Positions 1 to 4,795 of a stretch of DNA of 6,328 nt are shown here, in pieces; positions within the stretch are counted from its first letter, which is position 1, and every line of letters begins with the position of its first letter. Made by a program: the position numbers and the translations under genes. The DNA lies in the NCBI GenBank assembly GCA_934630995.1, contig CAKTXU010000111.1:1-6328 (forward strand). Reading direction: 5' to 3'. The notes below the pieces were generated by a model. It worked only from the letters and a program-made list of their open reading frames with translations, did not search any database and had not been told where the DNA came from. This DNA comes from an uncultured Eubacteriales bacterium (GTDB taxonomy: Bacteria; Bacillota; Clostridia; Oscillospirales; Acutalibacteraceae).

Positions 1-917
1 GCGTCCACCCCGATAAACCGCAGGCTGAAATCACGGCTCAGGGTGATGGAGGCATCGATGCTGGAGCTCAGCAGCTCCAGCCGGGCGTTTTTGTCGTCCC
101 AGTCCGCCGTCACCGTCCCCTCCAGCGACAGGTCGCCCTGGAACAGGAGGCCGGCCGCCCCCGAAAGGTCGAGCTTGCCCTCATAATGGCCTGTTTCCGG
201 GTTCCTTTTGACCGTCACCTCGTTGTTCAGGAGGTTTTCAATCTTGATGGGAAAGGGGAGCCTCTCGAATTCCAGCGACGAGTTCAGCGCCACCGGCCCC
301 CAGGCCTCCCCCACAAAGGAAACGGGGTCGATGGGAATGCCGAACACCTCCGGCAGCGGCTCCAGCTCCACGGCGACGCCGTCGGCCAGCTCCTCCAGCG
401 ATACGGTTTTCGCCTCGCTGCGGTAGCCGTCCCTCGCCACCAGCAGGGTGGTGTCGCCGTCGATATGCATATGGGCGTCGGTGAAGCGCACCGTGCCGGA
501 GGCGTCGGTTTCCGCCTGCTGGAACCCGCCGCCGGTGACTTTGGCGGCGGCCAGGGGGGCGCCGGTGGCCTTATCCTTGACCGACACGGTCTGGGTATGG
601 CTGCCGCAGGCGGCCATGACGCAGGTGTCGCAGTAGCCGGAGGTGTTGCCCAGGGTGGAGCCGCCGCAATGCAGGCAGTAGGGGGCGGGGGGCGTCCACT
701 GGATGACGCTCCATTTATCCCGGTCGATGGCCCAGCAGCCGTAGCAGCGGGTGTCGTCCGCCCAGGAGCCGGTCCGCTCAAACAGGGGCGCGCCGCAGAC
801 CGAGCAGCTTCCCACCGGCGGCTGCAGGTAACGGGAGGCGGGCAGGGCCGTCACCGACAGGGCCTGGGATACCGTGAAAACCAATACGAGCAGCAGCGCC
901 GCGGCCGATTTCCGCAT
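1..917 (-). CDS. Secreted zinc-ribbon-like protein with carboxypeptidase-regulatory-like domain (3' end outside window)
   Basis: About 305 residues are visible, reading from 917 down to the left edge, with no stop, so the C-terminus is missing. The start MRKSAAALLLVLVF is a typical Sec signal peptide (short basic n-region, hydrophobic residues 5-16), with likely cleavage near VTA (22-24). No lipobox is seen. Residues 38-61 hold CxxC-16-CxxC and residues 81-99 hold CxxC-11-CxxC, with C104 following: two rubredoxin/zinc-ribbon-like knuckles. Residues about 108-180 read as a CarboxypepD_reg/Big-like beta sandwich (VSVKDKATGAPLAAAKV, a DASGTVRF turn, then LLVARDGY). The remainder is beta-rich without a recognised family. 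The start is fixed by AAGGTG eight bases upstream. Role unknown: an exported surface or matrix protein is inferred. Zinc knuckles are unusual in a secreted protein. The reading frame is seen directly; the domain names come from recognising motifs. Confidence 0.85.
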   Translation of the reverse strand, partial: MRKSAAALLLVLVFTVSQALSVTALPASRYLQPPVGSCSVCGAPLFERTGSWADDTRCYGCWAIDRDKWSVIQWTPPAPYCLHCGGSTLGNTSGYCDTCVMAACGSHTQTVSVKDKATGAPLAAAKVTGGGFQQAETDASGTVRFTDAHMHIDGDTTLLVARDGYRSEAKTVSLEELADGVAVELEPLPEVFGIPIDPVSFVGEAWGPVALNSSLEFERLPFPIKIENLLNNEVTVKRNPETGHYEGKLDLSGAAGLLFQGDLSLEGTVTADWDDKNARLELLSSSIDASITLSRDFSLRFIGVD

Positions 918-925
918 AAACGCAT

Positions 926-931
926 CACCTT
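926..931 (-). promoter_or_regulatory. Ribosome-binding site deciding the start of the secreted protein
   Basis: On the minus strand this reads AAGGTG, eight bases before the ATG at 917. An overlapping ATG at 925 lies in another frame that closes after about 24 codons, so the spacing favours 917. Confidence 0.7.
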
Positions 932-955
932 TCCCTTCCATTGTTCTCTATTGGC

Positions 956-984
956 AGTATACACCCGCGGCCGGAGGGGGTCAA
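956..984 (-). promoter_or_regulatory. Sigma-A-type promoter of the secreted zinc-ribbon protein
   Basis: On the minus strand: -35 TTGACC (984-979), a 17-base spacer, and -10 TATACT (961-956). Transcription would start near 949, giving a leader of about 32 bases. The hexamers and spacing are nearly the same as those of the cold-shock gene promoter at 3712-3740. Confidence 0.8.
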
Positions 985-1055
985 TGCCGGGAGGGGGAAA
1001 GGCGGCTAGAGATGGCGGGAGGCAAAAAAATCTTTTGGCGGCTCCCGTGTTTGCC

Positions 1056-1108
1056 TTTACAAACCGGCGCTTTTTTTCTCTATATAGAGTAGAGCCGGTC
1101 AACCGGCT
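1056..1108 (+). promoter_or_regulatory. Putative promoter/operator of the DUF1906-like gene with two palindromes
   Basis: A weak promoter may use TTTACA (1056-1061) and TATATA (1081-1086), but the spacer is 19 bases. An alternative is TTGGCG (1035-1040) with TACAAA (1058-1063) at 17 bases. The -10-like sequence lies within a perfect 12-base palindrome CTCTATATAGAG (1078-1089). A second perfect inverted repeat, AGCCGGT-CA-ACCGGCT (1093-1108), follows four bases later and ends 13 bases before AAGGAG (1122-1127). Repressor binding or an mRNA hairpin near the ribosome-binding site are both possible. The palindromes are seen; their role is inferred. Confidence 0.4.
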
Positions 1109-1137
1109 ACTATGAAACAAAAAGGAGCAAAAAAGCC

Positions 1138-1950
1138 ATGGCATGCAGAGACACGTACATTCCTGCCGGAGAGGGACAAGGGGAGCGGACCGCGGGGGGG
1201 AACGGCGCCGGTCCGGACGACAGGCAGCCGGTTGAGACGCTGCTGTTCGGCGTGGATTCCGGCGCGCCGGTGGACAGGCTGTTTCAGAACAGCCTGACCC
1301 AGTTCGAATGGGTCGTGCGCAACAAGCCGTATCCCCATTTCTGGGGCAAGTTTTTCGGGGGCAGGTATGCCGTCACCGCGGAGGAAATCGACTCTCTGCA
1401 CGCGCTGGGCTGTAAGGTCGCCCTCCTGTATAACGGCTACGGCGCGGATGCCGTCGGCACCGAACGGCAGGGGAGGATTGACGCCAAAAAGGCCTTTCTC
1501 GCCGCCGCCGCGCTCGGCGTCCCGCCCGGCTGCGCCCTTTTCCTCGACGCCTATGACGCGGAGGGCATGACGGCGGAGTATATGAAGGGCTTTGCCGGGT
1601 CGCTGGCGGGCGACGGCTACCACCCCGGCGTCTACGCGAAAACCGACGCGTCCTCCGGCTTCCACCATCAGTTCAGCAGAGGGTATCAGCTCTATCCGGA
1701 GATATACAGCCGCTATCTCATCTGGGCGGCATCTCCCAGCCTGGCGGAGTACTACCGGACCGACAACGCCCGGCTGCTCCATCCCGATTACTGGGGGCCC
1801 ACTTGCCCGTCGTGTGTGTCGCAGTCGCAGATTGTGATTTGGCAATACGGCAGGGAATGCCATCCCGTCAATGAGTATACCGGCCGTCCCACGGCTTTCA
1901 ATGTCAATCTCGTCAAGGACTCCTCCGTCATTCTCGAAAAAATGTTTTAA
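1138..1950 (+). CDS. DUF1906 / GH25-like TIM-barrel protein
   Basis: 270 residues, ATG start, AAGGAG at 1122-1127 (10-base gap), TAA stop. Residues about 34-268 resemble the DUF1906 (Rv2525c-like, 'glycoside hydrolase-like') family, a TIM barrel related to GH25 muramidases. The visible strand motifs in order are LLFGVDSG (35-42, D40), PHFWGKFFGG (66-75), VALLYNGYG (94-102), CALFLDAYD (132-140, D137 and D140 in the expected acidic strand), GVYAKTD (164-170), YLIWAAS (193-199) and IVIWQYGRE (232-240). By analogy D40, D137 and Q236 line the active-site cleft. There is no signal peptide or cell-wall-binding domain; the first 33 residues are Gly-rich and probably disordered. The substrate is unknown, peptidoglycan or another glycan being possible; a cytoplasmic or non-classically released protein is also possible. 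It is transcribed divergently from the secreted protein. Confidence 0.75.
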   Translation: MACRDTYIPAGEGQGERTAGGNGAGPDDRQPVETLLFGVDSGAPVDRLFQNSLTQFEWVVRNKPYPHFWGKFFGGRYAVTAEEIDSLHALGCKVALLYNGYGADAVGTERQGRIDAKKAFLAAAALGVPPGCALFLDAYDAEGMTAEYMKGFAGSLAGDGYHPGVYAKTDASSGFHHQFSRGYQLYPEIYSRYLIWAASPSLAEYYRTDNARLLHPDYWGPTCPSCVSQSQIVIWQYGRECHPVNEYTGRPTAFNVNLVKDSSVILEKMF

Positions 1951-1956
1951 AAGAAA

Positions 1957-1985
1957 TTGACTTTTTATGCATATTTTGCTATAAT
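1957..1985 (+). promoter_or_regulatory. Strong extended -10 promoter of the lipoprotein transcript
   Basis: TTGACT (1957-1962), a 17-base spacer, and TATAAT (1980-1985) with TG at 1977-1978, giving the extended motif TGCTATAAT. This is the best consensus match in the window. It begins six bases after the stop of the DUF1906-like gene. The expected start near 1992 leaves a leader of about 160 bases before the lipoprotein ATG at 2155. Confidence 0.85.
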
Positions 1986-2005
1986 TTTGGGTGAATTTTT
2001 GAGGA

Positions 2006-2137
2006 TTGGCGGGACGGCGTCCGCACGGTCACGGTCAGACGTGCCCATTGTGCCGCCAAGAGCGCTGCCTGGAATAGTTACAAGTATTCGACGCATGAGC
2101 GGATGAAGGCAAATGCGCTTTAGGTAACTTGATTTTT
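2006..2137 (+). ncRNA. Candidate structured 5' leader (three-way junction plus pseudoknot)
   Basis: Pairings read by eye. TTGGCG (2006-2011) pairs with CGCCAA (2054-2059) and encloses two hairpins: GGAC/GTCC with loop GGC (2012-2022) and GCACG/CGTGC (2023-2027 with 2040-2044). This makes a three-way junction. Next, GAATA/TATTC (2072-2076 with 2085-2089) forms a hairpin whose loop carries GTTAC (2077-2081), complementary to GTAAC (2124-2128): an H-type pseudoknot enclosing a third hairpin, CGCAT/ATGCG (2092-2096 with 2113-2117). GTAACT is followed by a T-rich run with five T (2133-2137). I do not recognise a known riboswitch consensus here. It could be a cis-regulator of the lipoprotein, an independent small RNA, or chance pairing in GC-rich DNA. 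Confidence 0.4.
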
Positions 2138-2154
2138 GGAAGGCCGGTGATGAA

Positions 2155-2901
2155 ATGGGAAAAAAACCCTTAGCGGCCCTGCTCCTTGGCGGCGCGGCAG
2201 CGCTCCTCGCGGGCTGCAGCGCCGCGCCCGTCTACTCCACGCCGTCGCTCCCCTCCCCCGCGTCCTCCGCCGCCGGGGAAGGGAGGGCGCCGGAGCCCGC
2301 CTATACCGTCACCCTGTCCTATGTCACCCAGGATAAAATCCATATCCACTATCCCAGGATTTCCGGCCTGGACGATCCGGCTCTGGAGCAGAAGATCAAC
2401 GACCTGATTGCTCAGGATATGTGGGCCAAGCTGGTGGAAGGGGTGGCGCAGCACTATGCGGACGAGCCCGACATTCTGGATAAGCTGCTTCTGGATATCG
2501 ATTATCAGGTGACGCAGCAAACCGGGGACATCCTCAGCATCGTGTACCGGGGCCCCGGCCGCATCGAGGACGGGATGTTTGCCACCAATACCATCGAAAC
2601 GACGACCGTGGACATGCGGACGGGAGCGCTGATGACGCTGGAGGATTTCGTGACAATCGACGAGGCCCTTGTCCGGCGGATGAAGCAGGCGGCCGTCGTC
2701 TGGCATCCGGAAAATGCGGATACCGATCATGAGAGGCTGATGGAGTTCATCCGCAATCAACTCGACGATTCGTTCATCATGCAGGGTCTGAAGGAGGAGC
2801 AGCCGTATTTTTCCTTTTATGTGACGCCGGATTCCCTGTGGATCAGCGTGCCGGTTTCCCACGCGGGCGGTGACTACGCCGTCGTACAAATCGCCCGCTA
2901 G
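2155..2901 (+). CDS. DUF4163/DUF3298-like lipoprotein
   Basis: 248 residues. GGAAGG (2138-2143) lies 11 bases before the ATG. The N-terminus is a lipoprotein signal: KK, a hydrophobic Ala/Leu stretch, then the lipobox LLAGC with C21 as the lipidated residue. A Ser/Pro/Ala-rich linker (22-48) follows, as is usual for a membrane-tethered domain. Residues about 50-135 (HIHYPRISGLDDPALEQKIN, ending in SIVYRG) match the DUF4163 pattern, and residues about 148-248 (TTTVDMRTGALMTLEDFV and FYVTPDSLWISVPV) match DUF3298. This fold is shared by the extracellular parts of RsiV anti-sigma factors and PdaC. No anti-sigma helix or deacetylase domain is present, so this is the sensor/binding domain alone. 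The ligand is unknown; in RsiV the domain binds lysozyme, so envelope stress sensing is only a guess. Confidence 0.8.
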   Translation: MGKKPLAALLLGGAAALLAGCSAAPVYSTPSLPSPASSAAGEGRAPEPAYTVTLSYVTQDKIHIHYPRISGLDDPALEQKINDLIAQDMWAKLVEGVAQHYADEPDILDKLLLDIDYQVTQQTGDILSIVYRGPGRIEDGMFATNTIETTTVDMRTGALMTLEDFVTIDEALVRRMKQAAVVWHPENADTDHERLMEFIRNQLDDSFIMQGLKEEQPYFSFYVTPDSLWISVPVSHAGGDYAVVQIAR

Positions 2902-2904
2902 GCC

Positions 2905-2926
2905 CCCGCGCCCGTCCAAACGCGGG
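2905..2926 (+). terminator. Weak hairpin after the lipoprotein gene
   Basis: CCCGCG (2905-2910) and CGCGGG (2921-2926) can pair around a 10-base loop just past the lipoprotein stop. No T tract follows, so it is a poor intrinsic terminator; readthrough into the DUF1232 gene 75 bases downstream is plausible. Confidence 0.25.
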
Positions 2927-2976
2927 CAGCGCCGTTATAGCCGCCCAATCATCCTGCGCGGGGAGGGAAGGGAAAA

Positions 2977-3345
2977 TTGCGTTTGAAAAGCAAGGCGGAA
3001 AAATGGAAGGCCGCGTTACCGGCTGTTTTTCTGTCGCTGAAGGATGATGAAACGCCCTGCGCGGCAAAGCTCCTTGCGGCGGTAACAGTGGCCTATGCCC
3101 TTTCCCCGATTGATTTGATACCGGATTTCATCCCTTTGCTGGGGTATTTGGACGACCTTGTTTTGCTGCCCGCCCTTGTCGCCCTAACGGTACGCTGCAT
3201 CCCCAAGCGCATCTGGGAGAAGAATCTGGCGCTTGCTGCCGGCCTGTGGAAGGACGGTAAACCGAAAAAGTGGTTTTACGCGATCCCTGTTGTGATAGCC
3301 TGGCTGCTTATCATCGGGCTCGCTGTGAAGGCGATTTGGTTTTAG
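2977..3345 (+). CDS. DUF1232 (YkvA-like) small membrane protein, TTG start
   Basis: 122 residues. A TTG start is chosen because a purine-rich GGGAGGGAAGGG (2961-2972) sits directly upstream and no in-frame ATG precedes the conserved core. The core, residues about 32-70, contains YALSPIDLIPDFIPLLGYLDD, the diagnostic signature of DUF1232/YkvA, a short hydrophobic helical hairpin. The N-terminus is basic (KSKAEKWK). A C-terminal hydrophobic segment (about 100-121, YAIPVVIAWLLIIGLAV) adds a likely transmembrane helix. The function of the family is not established. It probably shares the lipoprotein transcript (75-base gap, no strong promoter seen between them). Its last 35 bases overlap the 3' end of the convergent gene on the minus strand. 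Confidence 0.85.
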   Translation: MRLKSKAEKWKAALPAVFLSLKDDETPCAAKLLAAVTVAYALSPIDLIPDFIPLLGYLDDLVLLPALVALTVRCIPKRIWEKNLALAAGLWKDGKPKKWFYAIPVVIAWLLIIGLAVKAIWF

Positions 3346-3676
3346 CCGGGGCCGCATTCCATTGGCCGGGCCTTGCGCGGGAGCGGAACCCGGCCTCGCG
3401 GGAAGGCGGCTCCGGCGGCGTCCTTGCCTGCGGGGGGCCGCCGCTGCCGTCGGCCTCCTCCTCATACCGGGCGGTCAGCAAGCCCGCCAGCGGGCAGAGG
3501 CGCCGGTAGTCGAAGGAGGAGCAGCTATCGGCCACAAAGGCGGTTTTCTCCGCCGCCGACCCGAATTTGAGCTGGGTCGCGGCGCCGCACACCAGGCCCT
3601 CGCAGGTTATCGCATACTGCGATTCGTGCTCGTAAAAGGGACAGATCGCGCTGCCGCCTCCGTTGTAATTCGCCAT
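3311..3676 (-). CDS. Five-cysteine hypothetical protein of phage-associated type, with unusual tail
   Basis: 121 residues from the ATG at 3676, chosen because GGAAGGAG lies six bases upstream; a longer start at 3703 would place that motif inside the gene. Residues 1-73 are well formed, with ICPFY (11-15), ITCEG (23-27), C30, SC (51-52) and CPLA (61-64). This cysteine spacing looks like the small proteins with ICPFY, ITCEG and YCP motifs seen in clostridial prophages and accessory regions; I recognise the pattern but know no function. A metal-binding fold through C12, C25, C52 and C61 is inferred. Residues 74-121 are a Gly/Pro/Arg/Ser low-complexity tail that runs into the 3' end of the convergent DUF1232 gene and looks non-conserved, as if an earlier stop had been lost. 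Confidence 0.7.
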   Translation of the reverse strand: MANYNGGGSAICPFYEHESQYAITCEGLVCGAATQLKFGSAAEKTAFVADSCSSFDYRRLCPLAGLLTARYEEEADGSGGPPQARTPPEPPSREAGFRSRARPGQWNAAPAKTKSPSQRAR

Positions 3677-3711
3677 CCCCGTCTCCTTCCCCGGCCATGT
3701 CAAAAAACCTC

Positions 3712-3740
3712 TTGACTTTTTGCGCTCGGCCGTGTATACT
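3712..3740 (+). promoter_or_regulatory. Promoter of the cold-shock gene
   Basis: TTGACT (3712-3717), 17-base spacer, TATACT (3735-3740). Transcription should begin near 3747, giving a leader of about 120 bases before the csp ATG. The central GTATAC is palindromic, so a weak divergent -10 (TATACA on the minus strand) could also serve the five-cysteine gene, but no good -35 partner is visible for it. Confidence 0.8.
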
Positions 3741-3770
3741 GAATGGGTGTTCTAAATGTATCGATTGATT

Positions 3771-3824
3771 TCCACAGGCTGTGAGTCAGTTTTCATTTTG
3801 ACTTCAGCCGGGTGGATTTTTTTT
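3771..3824 (+). terminator. Terminator-like attenuator in the csp leader
   Basis: A long hairpin built from three perfectly paired segments: TCCAC (3771-3775) with GTGGA (3812-3816), GGCTG (3777-3781) with CAGCC (3805-3809), and AGTCA (3784-3788) with TGACT (3799-3803). The segments are separated by small internal loops and closed by a T-rich loop. Eight consecutive T (3817-3824) follow with no gap. This is the geometry of an intrinsic terminator, yet it lies between the csp promoter and its start codon. Premature termination would give a short RNA of roughly 75 bases. Regulation by temperature or by antitermination (a known activity of E. coli CspA-family proteins) is an inference. Confidence 0.7.
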
Positions 3825-3852
3825 GTGCCATTTCTGAATAACACTTATATTT

Positions 3853-3860
3853 TAGGAGGT
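3853..3860 (+). promoter_or_regulatory. Strong csp ribosome-binding site
   Basis: TAGGAGGT sits eight bases before the csp ATG, a near-perfect anti-Shine-Dalgarno match, downstream of the T tract and so absent from any attenuated transcript. Confidence 0.8.
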
Positions 3861-3868
3861 ACTGGTTT

Positions 3869-4081
3869 ATGAATAACGGTACTGTCAAATGGTTTAACGA
3901 GTCCAAGGGCTTCGGCTTCATCTCCAACGACGACGGGAGCGGCGATGTGTTCGTCCATTTCTCCTCCATCGTCGGCGACGGCTTCAAGAGCCTGGCCGAG
4001 GGGCAGAAGGTTTCCTACGACACGGAGACGGACCCCAAGGATTCCCGCAAGCTGCGCGCCGTCAATGTCCGCGCCGCCTGA
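3869..4081 (+). CDS. csp: Cold-shock protein (CspA family)
   Basis: 70 residues, one complete cold-shock domain with nothing missing: a five-stranded OB fold that binds single-stranded RNA and DNA in the cytoplasm and melts mRNA secondary structure. NGTVKWFN (3-10) opens the domain. RNP1 is KGFGFI (13-18) and RNP2 is VFVHF (27-31). The aromatic platform residues W8, F15, F17, F28, H30 and F31 are present. GDGFKSLAEGQKVSY (36-50) and the final AVNV strand (64-67) are typical. It is monocistronic: its own promoter (3712-3740), a long leader with an attenuator-like hairpin, and a terminator 19 bases after the stop. Which of the several csp paralogues it is cannot be told from sequence alone. Confidence 0.97.
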   Translation: MNNGTVKWFNESKGFGFISNDDGSGDVFVHFSSIVGDGFKSLAEGQKVSYDTETDPKDSRKLRAVNVRAA

Positions 4082-4099
4082 TTGATCGCCCGCGATTTG

Positions 4100-4126
4100 A
4101 CCGCCCCTTCACCGGGGCGGTTTTTT
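4100..4126 (+). terminator. Intrinsic terminator of csp
   Basis: ACCGCCCC (4100-4107) pairs perfectly with GGGGCGGT (4114-4121) around a six-base loop, followed by a T run (4121-4126) and further T-rich sequence. It lies 19 bases past the csp stop. The other side lacks a matching A/T tract, so it would not serve the convergent minus-strand gene well. Confidence 0.9.
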
Positions 4127-4145
4127 CTTTTGGGGCGTCCGGGCG

Positions 4146-4379
4146 TCATTGCCGCCTTTCCCAGCCGGGCGCGTCCTTTTCCCGCACGCAAAAGCCGCAC
4201 CGCGCCGTATTGTCCCGCATTCCGAACCGCCCGTGCTCACAGGTGGCGCATTCCCGCCGCACCGGCTCTGCGGCTCCCGCGGCCCGCAGGCAGCGGCCGC
4301 AGAGCAGCCCCAGGCCGCCGGACAGGACCGCCGCCGCGGCCAGAATGAGGATGCCTGTTAAGATAGGTATCGACAGCAT
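4146..4379 (-). CDS. Small membrane-anchored CxxC zinc-ribbon-like protein
   Basis: 77 residues from the ATG at 4379, chosen because AAGGAGG lies nine bases upstream; a longer start at 4412 would place this site inside the gene. Residues 4-26 (IPILTGILILAAAAVLSGGLGLL) form one hydrophobic helix without basic residues before it, likely an N-terminal membrane anchor. Then CGRC (27-30) follows, and a soluble C-terminal part with CATC (44-47) and CGFC (61-64), a CxxC-13-CxxC arrangement suited to one zinc ion. The end is basic and charged (REKDAPGWERRQ). I do not recognise a named family. It converges with csp, whose terminator lies 20 bases beyond its stop. A real gene is supported by the ribosome-binding site and coherent architecture. 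Confidence 0.65.
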   Translation of the reverse strand: MLSIPILTGILILAAAAVLSGGLGLLCGRCLRAAGAAEPVRRECATCEHGRFGMRDNTARCGFCVREKDAPGWERRQ

Positions 4380-4416
4380 GATGGATTTCCTCCTTGTCAG
4401 GGCTGATGCCAAGTAG

Positions 4417-4435
4417 GGGCGAACCGCGTTCGCCC
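4417..4435. repeat. REP-like palindrome
   Basis: GGGCGAAC (4417-4424), loop CGC, GTTCGCCC (4428-4435): a perfect 8-base-pair hairpin preceded by GTAG. This form of short GTAGGGGCGAAC palindrome resembles dispersed intergenic repeats in Oscillospiraceae genomes. It lies in the upstream leader of the small zinc-ribbon gene. Confidence 0.5.
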
Positions 4436-4494
4436 GCGGGATTTCTCCACTGTATTTGGGCGGCCTCCCGGAGCTTCAACAATCACATACTGCG

Positions 4495-4520
4495 AGGCCG
4501 CCTTGCGGCCTGATTTCTTT
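4495..4520 (+). terminator. Orphan terminator-like hairpin
   Basis: AGGCCGC (4495-4501), loop CTT, GCGGCCT (4505-4511): a perfect 7-base-pair GC-rich stem followed by GATTTCTTT on the plus strand. It could stop plus-strand readthrough that would otherwise run antisense to the small zinc-ribbon gene. No plus-strand gene precedes it directly. Confidence 0.4.
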
Positions 4521-4558
4521 GGTGTTCTATCTTAATTCAACCGGCAAGGAATCCAGCG

Positions 4559-4594
4559 GCAAAGCGGCGTTCTAAAAAGAGATTAGCAAAGCGG
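4559..4594. repeat. Short direct repeat in an AT-rich patch
   Basis: GCAAAGCGG occurs at 4559-4567 and again at 4586-4594, 27 bases apart, with similar TTCTAA and TAATTAGAAA sequence after each copy. The patch 4560-4660 is more AT-rich than its surroundings. No convincing promoter pair was found in it on either strand. Confidence 0.4.
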
Positions 4595-4625
4595 TACTAA
4601 TTAGAAACGTCCTCATGTCTCTCAT

Positions 4626-4665
4626 CGCTGGTCTTATGAACTACAAATAACAAGATTTACCAGCG
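4626..4665. repeat. Inverted repeat 1 of hairpin cluster
   Basis: CGCTGGT (4626-4632) and ACCAGCG (4659-4665) are perfect complements around a 26-base AT-rich interval; CTT (4633-4635) and AAG (4652-4654) can extend the stem across a bulge. Confidence 0.55.
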
Positions 4666-4681
4666 CTCAGGCCGCGCAGGC

Positions 4682-4711
4682 CCCCCCTTTCTTGACGCGA
4701 AGAAAGGGGGG
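4682..4711. repeat. Inverted repeat 2 of hairpin cluster (12 bp perfect)
   Basis: CCCCCCTTTCTT (4682-4693), loop GACGCG, AAGAAAGGGGGG (4700-4711). The stem is perfect over 12 pairs. No T tract follows on either strand, so it is not a standard intrinsic terminator. Confidence 0.7.
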
Positions 4712-4722
4712 AAAGACGCGCC

Positions 4723-4751
4723 GGGAGGGACCCTTTCGATGGGTCCCTCCC
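4723..4751. repeat. Inverted repeat 3 of hairpin cluster (11 bp perfect)
   Basis: GGGAGGGACCC (4723-4733), loop TTTCGAT, GGGTCCCTCCC (4741-4751). Perfect over 11 pairs and strongly GC-rich, 11 bases after repeat 2. Confidence 0.7.
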
Positions 4752-4772
4752 CGGGCCCACCCCCACAGACGA

Positions 4773-4795
4773 CCAAAGGGCCAGCGGCCCTTTGG
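4773..4795. repeat. Inverted repeat 4 of hairpin cluster (10 bp perfect)
   Basis: CCAAAGGGCC (4773-4782), loop AGC, GGCCCTTTGG (4786-4795). Perfect over 10 pairs. With the two preceding stems it forms a run of hairpins each separated by only about 11 to 21 bases. Confidence 0.7.

Noticed and set aside
186..1115. Long plus-strand open frame of 309 codons
   Set aside because: It is antisense to the secreted protein gene, whose frame has a signal peptide, ordered CxxC motifs, a ribosome-binding site and a promoter. The plus-strand translation is Gly/Arg/His-rich without domain features.
1099..1863. Minus-strand open frame of 254 codons
   Set aside because: It is antisense to the DUF1906-like gene, lacks a ribosome-binding site and has no recognisable motifs; an effect of GC-rich codon use.
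1990..2154. Assignment of the leader to a known riboswitch class (cobalamin, c-di-GMP, TPP, SAM, FMN, glycine, preQ1, T-box)
   Set aside because: None of the conserved sequence blocks I know for these classes is present; it is left as an unassigned structured candidate.
2170..2919. Minus-strand open frame of 249 codons
   Set aside because: It is the mirror of the lipoprotein gene. The plus strand has the lipobox, domain motifs, ribosome-binding site and promoter.
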